In this document: piece by piece, positions 20,968-30,842 of the stretch
Position numbering within the stretch: the stretch's first letter is position 1
How the letters are laid out: the number at the start of each line of letters is the position of its first letter
From: Galaxea fascicularis
Lineage: Eukaryota; Cnidaria; Anthozoa; Scleractinia; Euphylliidae
Assembly: GCA_948470475.1 (NCBI GenBank)
Contig: OX419340.1
Location: forward strand, 19,565,516 to 19,629,515
Reading direction: 5' to 3'
Length of the DNA stretch: 64,000 nucleotides
The notes under the pieces: model-generated
Databases searched by the model: none
What the model was told of the DNA's origin: nothing
What the model saw: only the letters and a program-made list of their open reading frames with translations
Program-made: the position numbers and the translations under genes

Positions 20968-22272
20968 AGGGTCCAAAATAGGTTTGGCGGGATGCGGGAT
21001 GAGGCTTAAAATCAAGGCGGGATGCGGGATACGAAAAATTTTAGGGGCGGGATACGGGATGAAACTTCCCTGGCGAGACCGGGATGCTTGTATTTTCGCA
21101 GGCGGGATGTGGGATGTTTAAAAAATTAATGGCGGGATGCGGGATGGAACACGTGAAAAAAGAGCTTCAAAAACGGCCATAAAACCTCTTTCAGCATGAT
21201 CTCTGTTGATAAAGAAAGTTTTATTTTGATACACGGTGCTCAGTGGCGATCTGTTTACACTAAAATAAATACTTTATGATGCGTCTGTCATTACGTGGAG
21301 TGCGATTGGTTGGTGCTGGGACCCAATTTGACCCCAAGTTGGATCAATTTGCGTGTACATCGGTGTTCGTGTTGGCCATTCGTCCAAGGCGCGCAGATAC
21401 TGATCTGACTGATACCTTGTTTTACAAAGTAAAATGAGTTTGTAGACTCTTAAAACAGCATGCATTTTTTGACTTTTTTAAAGGTCACTTTAACTCTTAA
21501 AATCTTTCAGTTGTTTGAAGTTGAAAGTAGGGTATTTAATGTACTGCGCGAACAGAATCTGGTTGGTTTGTCTTAGTGAAAACAAGACAGCATGAAAATA
21601 GACCAAATAATTACTATCTGTTTGTTAGACCATCGCTCAAAGATCGGCAATATGAAACGCATGTCATGATAAAACAACAGATAGGAGATAGGACAAAGAG
21701 CACGCTATTTCATCAATATATATTTTATTTAGAATTATCTCCACGGTTTGACTAGTTTACTTTATGGATTATAGAGGTCGGGTCGAGGTCGTTTCTGGGC
21801 ATGATGGCGACACCGCCAGTAGCCTCGGGCTCATCGGAGGCAGAAAAGGAAGAAGGTGATGCCAAGGTTTTGTAGGAGAGGAAAGTAGTTTGGGAAACCA
21901 GCAAGTTACTCGAGATGTAGACTTTCTAGTCGGTGTAACATCCCGATTTGGTCGTCCAGTACGGTTAACAGTCGATTTGTTTTTTAATATCTGTATACCT
22001 TAAGTGGCCCTAGATGAACCGAAGCTCACGTAAGTAATTCTATGAATACGTATTAAAATTAAATTAATTATTAAAATCTGAATTGCCATTGAGCTAATCA
22101 GTCACAATTAGTTAAAATGGGTATAAAATTGACTTTCTCATTTACTATAACGATGAATAATTACGGAGTTTTATGGCGGGATCGGGATGGAGGCTGTCGA
22201 TATGGCGGGATGGCGGGATAAGGCCGAAAAGGGTGGCGGGATGCGGGATTGCAAAGCCCTATTTTGGACCCT
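20968..22272. mobile_element. hAT-like non-autonomous element, AGGGTCC family
   Basis: Ends AGGGTCCAAAATAGG and its exact inverted copy CCTATTTTGGACCCT are flanked by the same 8-mer CCTGTGTG (20960-20967 and 22273-22280). An 8-bp duplication points to hAT or P. The subterminal regions carry many copies of GGCGGGATGCGGGAT in direct orientation on the left (20986-21145) and of the same family on the right (22173-22250). It is 1,305 bp and the middle has no recognisable transposase. Confidence 0.8.
20986..21145 (+). repeat. GGCGGGATGCGGGAT subterminal tandem repeat
   Basis: Five or so copies of GGCGGGATGCGGGAT spaced 30-45 bp, with a matching cluster near the other end of the same element (22173-22250). 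Subterminal repeats of this type are usually transposase binding sites. Confidence 0.7.
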
Positions 22273-22284
22273 CCTGTGTGAGTT

Positions 22285-22905
22285 AAAACAACAAGGCTGA
22301 TTGTGTGAAGCTTGTGGGATGTGGCTTCGAGTAACAAGAATACCACCGGACAAATTACCGTGTTCATGGCACGTGATAGCGGGCATTACCCCTTAAATGA
22401 GGGTCCCCGATACTTTTTTCGTGAAACGTGATTGGGACTATCTTTTCCTCGTGAAACATGATTTATGTTTATTTGTTCATTCATGATTCGTGATTGCCGA
22501 TATTTGCTTTATCGTGAACGTGAACGAATTTTGGGAATTATCCGTGACGCGTGAACAGTCTCAATATTTTTACGTGAATGCATTTTCCAAAGTGGTATAG
22601 GGGACCCTCTTAAATCTTCCAAATAAAGTTTGAGCCCGAGCATTAACAGCCGTGGACAGCTGTTTCGGCCTTATTAGGCCTCACCAGCATGGCATAACCA
22701 ATACCCTGGCTCAAGAACCCACACAGTGAAAAAACAAGTGATGAAGATGTGAACCTTGTGGGATGTGGCTTCGAGTGACAAGAATACCACACAAATTAAT
22801 GTGTTCAGGTGAGCTGAAAGCCACTCATTGGGCACTATGGCCAAGTGGTAGCGGGCATTACCCCTTAAATCTACCAAATAAAGTTTACAAGGCTGATTGT
22901 TTGAT
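22285..22905. repeat. Two direct copies of an interspersed repeat
   Basis: The block with CTTGTGGGATGTGGCTTCGA, ACAAGAATACCAC and GTAGCGGGCATTACCCCTTAAAT occurs at about 22310-22398 and again at about 22752-22870. Each continues into CCAAATAAAGTTT. The first copy is split by the small element at 22400-22608; the second is not and serves as the empty site. Function unknown. Confidence 0.65.
22400..22608. mobile_element. Small hAT-like MITE, AGGGTCC family
   Basis: Ends AGGGTCCCCGATAC and AGGGTCCCCTATAC (inverted) are flanked by CTTAAATG and CTTAAATC (7 of 8 identical). The interior is built from variants of CGTGAAACGTGATT. It shares its terminal heptamer and duplication length with the 1.3-kb element next to it, so both may use the same transposase. 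The intact repeat copy at 22.87 kb confirms the insertion point. Confidence 0.7.
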
Positions 22906-22939
22906 TGTTTTCAGAAACTTAGCTTAGCTTGTACGTTCC

Positions 22940-24610
22940 AATTTCCTGTAATAGCTCCTAGTACATTTAGAGCGTTTATGATACACGTAAAGTGAACTTA
23001 AATATATTATGTAAATATTATAAAATATGCTTCAACAGTTATATATATTCTTGTGACATTTTTATTGATTTTAAAAAGGCCTTTGACACGGTTGATCATA
23101 AATTACATAAATTGCACCATTATGGAATTACAGGAATAATTAATGACTGGTTCTCGTCAGGGTGTCTCGAAAACGCAGACCTCGAAAACACAGACCTCGA
23201 AACCATACAAACTTAACATTTAAAACGCGGCGGCATGATCAGCTGTCACGATACAATAACGCAATTGATATTCGAGCTGAACGGCAATAAAATAAAAAAT
23301 TGAAACAAAGTAAAATTTCAAATTGAGAAAACACACGCTTTGCATAGGGAAAGGATCATTATTTCGAAAGTTCTACACTTTTCTCTTCAGTCCGCAACTG
23401 GAAGGATCTCACGTGGTTAATTTCCCGCCGAAATGTTTTACGAGCAGTGGTTGACCCTGGGTCCCCACGTTTTCCGTCACGCGACACTCCCCATGCACCC
23501 TTTGACATTCCAGCATTCACGCCTTTGCTCTAAGAACGTGAAATGTTTGGAGTGGGGCTTAGCTAAGACAGAAAGTTCCCATTTTTGTGTAATTTTGAGC
23601 CAGTGATGCCCCTCCCCCAAACTCCGGTGTCCTTCTTTACGCAGCTTGAGAATTCACACCCCCACCCCCTCCCCTAACTCCTATAATTTGTGGGTGGTTT
23701 CCGGTTGAGGGGTCGGATAATATTCAGATCATGCAATCGTGTCATGCAATCGCAGGGATAAAAAATAACCTCTTACCGAACCCCAAATACCACTACTTGT
23801 ATTCAAGCTTGGAAACGGCTTCTAATTGCAATAAACTCTCACTGGTAAAAAATGTACATCTTTCTGATTAAACTGGTGAAGCAACTCCGCCTTGTGCGAA
23901 ATAAAGAAGAATGTTAACTTAGGTGTCGTGGACGGAATACATTTACTGGATCTCATGGCAATTACAAAACTACGACTCCTTAAATCTACTTTAAAAATTA
24001 ACTTTAATTTACGCGGATCGCCCACACGGATAATACGGGAAGGGACTCATTTTGGAACGAACGGCCGTAATTCGACTTCATAGTTAGAAATTAGACTGGA
24101 TTCGGGGTCTCAGTTTTCGGAATCACGTAACTACTTGTATTAAAGATGGATCTTGGGTTTGTCTGATTGTTGGATTTGTGGAGAGATCTGTATGTTTTCA
24201 AGGTCTGCGTTTTCGAGGTATGCGTTTTCGAGACACCCGTTCTCGTCATACTTGTTCGTCAAAATGCAATCAACCCAAAACGGTTCTATTGAAAGAAAGA
24301 ACAGTGTGCGGTGTCCCTCAAAGTTCTGTACTTGGTCCGCTTCTTTCCTTAATTTATGTCAACGACATGCATCGCTCCCCTAATATTTTGTTTTTTATCT
24401 ATTTGCTGATGATACTAACTTACTATATGCAGAAAAAGATCTAAACAAACTGGAAGTTGTTTTCAATGCAGAATTATTACAGTTGTGTGAATGGTTGAGT
24501 TAAAACAAATTATCTCTTAACGCATCTAGATCTAATTTCCTTAGTTTTCATACCTATCAACGCAAGCTAGACCTTGAAGTAAACTTAAAAAATACTTGAC
24601 AATAACTCGG
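22940..24610 (+). mobile_element. CR1-like LINE reverse-transcriptase fragment, interrupted
   Basis: Before the insertion: IFIDFKKAFDTVDHKLHKLH and YGITGIINDWFSS (about 23060-23158). After it: SIERKNSV, then the RT box VPQSSVLGPLLSLIYVNDMH in a shifted frame, then the FADDTN catalytic box (about 24400-24420), and LQLCEWLS with later stops. The two halves join in the expected RT order once the 1,079-bp insertion at 23160-24238 is left out. Frameshifts and stops show it is dead. Confidence 0.8.
23160..24238. mobile_element. Mutator-like element inserted in a LINE
   Basis: TIR of about 45 bp, beginning GGGTGTCTCGAAAACGCA on the left and, inverted, GGGTGTCTCGAAAACGCA on the right. It is built of repeated CTCGAAAACGCAGAC units. 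Flanked by the identical 10-mer GTTCTCGTCA (23150-23159 and 24239-24248). The 9-11-bp duplication fits the Mutator superfamily. It is 1,079 bp and lacks a recognisable transposase. Confidence 0.8.
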
Positions 24611-25430
24611 AGCAGTTGGTTTCTCTTGAACGTAAGACGGTGAAATACCTGAAATACGCCGCCTCCAGTGTTTGCTTTATAAGGTATCTATCTTTATAAC
24701 ATAACTAACGCAAAGCGCGCGCTCTGATTGGCTAACTCAGCATCTACTATTTGCCCATGGGTGTATGCTGCTGACGTACTCAATAACTAAAGGCTTGCAC
24801 TTATTTTGAGCCCACGGTGGAGTTAGCACCCATACCAAACCATGGTGTAACTGCCCAGCGGTATATCAAAATGTCAGTTTGAGAGATGGAAACGAGTGCC
24901 AGCCATAACTAAAGCAAAGCACTCGCTTTGTGATGTATCTCAATTTGTTGTGGTGGACTCACTCGGCATTTTGACCACTGTGATGACGCGTCTCGTTGTC
25001 GATAAGAGTACAGCCCACGCTAAACCACATTCGATTTGTTTTTTACCACAATATCAAAGATAGCGAAATAAATATTTGTCTTGACAACTGAAAACACCGA
25101 CTCGGACTTGAAAGTGCACGCGCTGCATTATGCAAATAAGCTGCTTGTACGCGTCAGACTTTCCTTTCAAAAACTTTTACAAACTCGCTTAATATGTAGA
25201 AACAATACGAAAAAAATGTTTGGGAAACGAGTAATGACATGTACTCGTCGGTAAGAGTACAGACCATGATAAACCACATTTCCTTTGTTTTTTACCACAA
25301 TATCAACGTCAAAGAAAATGTTTTTCTTCAGAACGCGAGCTGAAAAGGCATTGCGTGGCACATTGACAAGCAGCATGGTATGGACTCTAAAAGACTTCTG
25401 TTGTTTCAATGTCTCAATGGTATGTTATAA
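24611..25430. other. Repeat-like intergenic sequence, class unknown
   Basis: Contains two related blocks (GATAAGAGTACAGCCCACGCTAAACCACATT near 24999 and GTAAGAGTACAGACCATGATAAACCACATT near 25250), each followed by a shared TTTGTTTTTTACCACAATATC. These are degenerate direct repeats. No gene recognised. Confidence 0.4.
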
Positions 25431-25583
25431 AACAAATGGTAAACGCCATAGCTTGTACTATTGAGTTATGGATGCAATTGGGAGGTTTGCCGAGTGCGAC
25501 TCTGACGCTTCTTTCGTGCTTAGCAACCTCCCGCGTGCATCCATAACTCAATAGTACACGCTATGGCGTTTACCATTTGTTAA
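25431..25583. mobile_element. Short foldback element
   Basis: Arms of about 50 bp: AACAAATGGTAAACGCCATA...TATTGAGTTATGGATGCA and its inverted copy on the right, ending TATGGCGTTTACCATTTGTT. The loop is about 50 bp. Only a handful of mismatches between the arms. Target duplication not resolved. Confidence 0.7.
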
Positions 25584-26644
25584 ATATATTCTTTATCGTT
25601 TTCCTGGTGCTGACCCTCTCTCCTCCGCAGAGGTCTCTTTTTGTGTCGTTGGGAGGCTGGGGAGAGGGAAAATGAAAGCGCGCGTGGGTCGATGGCGCCA
25701 AGATGGCGCCTGATTTCCGAGAAAGAATGGACCTACAATCATGGACAAAAGTTGTTGAGACACATGAAAATTAACAACGTTTTTACCCTAGGTGTAAATT
25801 CTTCTCTCGCCCCTCATTCAGTGTAACCTCCCATCCCCCCTTTTTCAATGTTGGAAACAAATAAACATCCACGAAGCCTTTTGCAACATTGTTTGGGGGG
25901 GGGGGGGGGGAGGGGGGTGACAACAGATGAAAAAGGTGTTTTCATTAAAAAACAAAATACTATTGTTAGTTCGAAAGCGTTAGTTCTGGGGATTTGTCTC
26001 AACACTTTTGTCCATGATTGTAGGTATCATTTCAGTTGAATGCATGTGTAAACAAAACGGCCGAACATACAGTACGACAAGAAAAACAAGTGTTCTCACT
26101 TTCTTGTGGGGCAAAATGTGAGAGGTTTGCTGTAATTTTTGCAAAATCATAGCCTGGTAAAGTTTTTTGCCGAGAGAGACGAAATAAATCAACATTTTGG
26201 AAACATTGATCGAAACACCTCGATGAGTGTTGATCTTGTGAGATGCAAGGCATGCACTTTTTGAGGATTTTCACGGCAAGTTCATTGAATGGTTCGGTAA
26301 CCCTTTTTACCGTCTTAACAGGAACACGAAACCTAAGCACTGACTAAAGACAATGAAAGTTGTAAACATTTATTCAGTTATTTCTGCAGACACTCATGAA
26401 AACGTAAACCACAAACGGTTAAAAAAAAAACCTCAAACAGCTAATGGATCAGCCCCAAATTGCGTTTACTAACCTTTTATACTTAGATCTTTAAATGAAC
26501 ACTCAAAATCCTCTAACTCTTTCTCTGGTTTCGCCATTGCCAGAGAATCGCAATTTCTGGCAGAGAACCGCACATTATTATATGGCAGAGAGGAGTCCCG
26601 CCTTTTACCTCTTCCCATCGTCGCCCGCGCGCTTATTAATATTA

Positions 26645-27450
26645 GGGAGTTTAAGATTCTACGACGGCGACGGCAACGAAAACGTCATTTCAAAATACAA
26701 CTACTCGTTTGTGTGACTCTTTCGCGATTATTCCAACTTGTTTAACATAAAAAATGCTGGCGAGCTGGCCAGGGCCTAAATTACTATGAACGATGTTAAA
26801 GCAAAGAAAGAGAAAGAAAAAACATTTTGGTACATTTCTTTGCCGTCCTTTGCAAAACAACGTGATATGACCAAATTTCAGGTTTTCTCGAGAACGTGAG
26901 TGTATGGTGACAAGTTTTTCTTTCTCTTTCTTTGCTTTAACATCGTTCATAGTAATGTAGACCCTGGACAGCTCACTAGCATTTTTCATGTTAAACAAAT
27001 TCGAATAATCGCGAAAGAGCTACACAAACGAGAAGTTGTATTTTGAAATGAGGTTTTCGTTGCCGTCGCCGTCATAGAATCTTAAGGGAGGTTAAGCAAC
27101 GACGACGACGACGGCAACGAAACCGTCATTTCAAAATATAACTTCCCGTTTTAGTAACTCTTTCGCGATTATTCCAATTTGTTTAACAAGAAAAATGCTG
27201 GCTGAGCTGTCCAGGGTCTAAATTACTGTGAACGGTTTTAAAACAAAGAAACGAAAAGAAAAACTTGTCGTCATACTCTCACATTCTCGAGAAAACCTGA
27301 AATTTGGTCATTTCACGTTGTTGTTTTGCGGAGGACGGCAAAGAAATGTACCAAAATGTAAAACGCACGTGCAGAGTATTGTGTTTGCTCATTAAGCCTA
27401 TTGTTTTGTGGCGTTCTCGTTGCCGTCGTCGTCGCGTTGCTTAATCTCCC
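26645..27450. mobile_element. Two adjacent foldback MITEs with ACGACGGCGACGGCAACGAAAACG ends
   Basis: First element 26645-27085: GGGAGTTTAAGATTCTACGA at the left and its inverted form at the right, with arms pairing over about 190 bp (CTTTCGCGATTATTCC, AAATGCTGG, TTAAAGCAAAGAAAGAG). Second element 27086-27450: GGGAGGTTAAGCAACGACGA with its inverted copy ending GCTTAATCTCCC. Both share the same internal arm sequence. TTA flanks the pair (26642-26644 and 27451-27453). They sit 270 bp upstream of the CFAP52 start codon. Confidence 0.7.
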
Positions 27451-27584
27451 TTAACTCTTAATGGTTACTGGTTAATGCGGAGGTAGGAGAGAGGTGCTGA
27501 CCGAAAGAATCGCGGCCTCTAAGGACGAAAATGCTCGTCCCCGCGGTACGTTAAAACAGCGGGAGAGGCTTTTGGTCATGCGTC

Positions 27585-27617
27585 GTTTCCAATGACAACG
27601 CACGGTTGCGATCAACC
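27585..27617 (+). promoter_or_regulatory. RFX X-box-like sites in the CFAP52 promoter
   Basis: GTTTCCAATGACAAC (27585-27599) is an imperfect palindrome of the X-box type, two GTTRCC half-sites around a 3-bp spacer, and includes a CCAAT core. It is followed within 7 bp by GGTTGCGATCAACC (27604-27617), a second dyad. RFX factors drive motile-cilium genes in animals, and both sites lie 110-140 bp before the ATG of a ciliary gene. The matches are imperfect, so this is inference. Confidence 0.45.
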
Positions 27618-27723
27618 AAAAATGACCTGAAACGTAACTGTTCGAGGAAAGTGAAGTAAGTAAAGAAAGAAAGAAAAGGGTTTTTCAGTTTTGTTGTTGC
27701 TGTTAATACCGAAAGTAGTCACC

Positions 27724-30700
27724 ATGAGTGCCATTAAACCTCTCGAGCTTCATGCGATCATTGGGTTTGCAGGTAAGTGTAGTTAGCGTACTTTTTGTTC
27801 ATCATGAAGGTCATAAAACTGCCTTTGCGTTCGGCAGCAGTGAACTGATTTACCTCAAGTCGTATATCAGGTGTACTCGAGTTTATCAATCAGTGTACAG
27901 AATCTTCCTTTGCAGTCAAAATTATTCATTAAGTCTTGTTTTATACTTTTGGAACCTTGCCTTGTTTATGTCGTTTTTCAGGAGAAGTGCCCGGTGGCCT
28001 GTTAGTCAACAGCGATAGAGAACATCTCATCTATCCTTTGGGTAACACAATTGTTGTTGAAGAAATCAAAGAAGACAGAAAAGCAGGATCTGGGGCTAGA
28101 GGAGTGATAAAGAAGGGCAAATCTTCACCTGAAGATCCCAAGTTACGACAGAAACTTCTGTCAGGACACAGAGGTGCTGTTTCTTGTTTAGCCGTTTCCA
28201 AGAGTGGAAAATATCTTGCATCTGGTGAGAAGACCCACATGGGATTCCAAGCTGATGTTATTATTTGGGATTTTGAACGAGGTACCATAATGCATACACT
28301 GGCCCCACTTCATAAAGTCAAAGTGGAAGCAATGGCCTTTTCTCCAAATGACAAATATTTGGTGTCTCTTGGAGGTCAGGATGATAGATCGTAAGTATGG
28401 CTTAAATACTAATGGAGGTATCAATGTCTAGACGGAGCGGGGGTGGTGGGGGGAGGATATGGGCAGCGGTGCGGCATTAGAATTCTTTTGTCAAATTCCC
28501 AACCTTTGAGATGGGAAAATAGTTCAAAATTTGATAATTTGATATCCACACTTGGGGATGACAAAACTGTGAAATGACAGTTTGTATTAAAAAAAAAATT
28601 TGTATTAAAAGTAAAGCAGTAAATTTATTTAACTCCTGTTATCAAAGTTAGACTAAAGAAGGTTGAAGTTGAATGAAGTCAAGTGAAAAAAATATAATCC
28701 CCAAGAGTTGTAGATTGTTTCATACTACTGGAAAAGGTGCTGAGAGGATATTGTGCTCATTATTAATTGAGCTTAACTTATCTTTGCTGGACTACTAATG
28801 CAGCTATCATCAGCAATCCCCTGGTTGGAGGAGGGGGGAGGCAGGCAAAAATTACACTTTCTATGGGGACTTATAGGGAGATTTGAACGAACATTTTTCA
28901 TTGTAAGTGGGAGAAATGCCATGCTCTGGCAGGAAGTCAGGGGACTTTGTTGAGAGAAACAAGTCATTTCAAGTTCTTTTACATGAAGGGGTGGCAGATG
29001 GTACCTCCAAAATCTTGGATGGGCGATTCCAGAAAATATCCATACCTATACCACGGACGGCTTTTACGATTTCCGAAGGGGAGGGGGGGTTCTTTGAACT
29101 GGAATTCTGAAGGAATGGTTGGGTATTTACGATTGGAAATCCGAAGGCATGGGGGGGGTTTCACAGGTGGGATTTCTAGAGTAGTAAGAGTAGAGTGAGT
29201 TCCTTGAAAATGCTATTGTTGTCGACTTTTGCAGTTCATAAATAAACCACGAACATATGATCGCGGAAGCAGAAGACAAGCATCGATTGATCAGACACGT
29301 ATTTACGCTCATAACTTATATAAGTGAACAGTAAAACTTGGGTTTCACATTTACCCTGATGAATTTCTTGTCAAGTGAATAAAATCTGAAAATGTACCTT
29401 ACTTATTTCTTGACTCCCGACTCCCGCCCGATAAACGGCAAAAAACTCGTACCTGTCCCTCGCTTCCAAGGAACGCCTGTCAGATAATTAAGCATTCGGA
29501 CCGCCGCATGGCAATCGACCGAAAGATTTTTAACAGTCTTTTGAGATATTTTGCTTTGTGAACGTCCAAACAACACAAGAAAACAAAAAGGAGGAAAATT
29601 ACCATTTGGTGGTGTTTTTTTATAGCCAAATTTAGACTTAAAAAAAAAGGTAGGTAGGTTTTCTTGTCGCTGAAGAGTAAAGCTTGTCACTTGGCGCCGT
29701 TAGATCACAGCCTTGGGGAGGCATAAATTCATGTTCGTTTGTTCATATAAACGTTGCCAAGTCGAAAATGTACCTCCAAACAAAACTCAGAAATTCCGAA
29801 GGGTAGGAGAATTCATGATTATGGAATTCTGAGCACATGGGGGGGGGGTAACGCATTCTGGAATTTCCAAAGGCAAGGGGGGGTTAAAACATGGAAGCTG
29901 TCCGTGGTTGGGTATGGATATTTTCTGGAATTGCCTGATCTTGCAAAATTTTCATTTGATCTTGAAATCTCAGCAGCATTTGCAAAGAGTCTCGAGGGTG
30001 CCACAAGAGTGACTAAAAGTAAATTCTGCATTTAAAAGCCCTTCCAGAATATCCATCAAGAAACACCGTCAAGTGTGGTAAAAGCTACAATTACTCTTTT
30101 ACAAGTTTAGAGGAAGATGAGTGTAGCCGGAGGCACTTTCATAAATTATGTATGGCTATGTTGGAATATTTGGAATGAGATAAAACTGATATAGCACTTA
30201 AACTTACATTTACACTTTCGTCATTTCTTTTCCACCATCCTCTCTTCATCCATAACATGCGTTATCCTTTCTTAGCAAAACAAAACTAAAACTAGAAACA
30301 ATCTTTGGACAAAGTGCATGGCTGATTTGATGAACTTTGATCCTACTGATGACAAAAGCAGAATCAGAGAGTGCTTGATATTAATTTACAAATCTCGGGT
30401 CATGATTGGTCGTAAAAAAGACCAAATGTTAATCCATTACTAAACGTGTGACAGTAGCACTTGATTATGAAGTCTTGGGCTCGATTTTTTTCAGCACAGG
30501 GTCTCAGGCTCTGATTTTCGAAAATTGTTTAGTCTTGGTCTCGGATTGTTAAACAAGGGTCTTGGCTTCTCGGCGAGTCTTGGATTTTACCATTTGCTAC
30601 TCCTAAATGAGGTGCAAAACTCCACTGTGCTCATGCAGGAATGTCTCCCTGTGGCAGAAATGGCAGACTCATCAGATATTAAATTAAATGAAGAATGATC

Positions 30701-30807
30701 GTCGCAGTTGTGATTGCAAGTTTTACAATTGTGTAAAGAAGCCTGAAAAAACTCAGGACTTCAATGGGGCTTGAACCCATGACCTCGCGATTCTGGTGCG
30801 ATGCTCT

Positions 30808-30842
<35 letters not shown>

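Noticed and set aside
30768..30830. Functional tRNA gene
   Set aside because: A- and B-boxes are good but the anticodon stem has a mismatch and the sequence continues into a SINE body that is repeated next to it.
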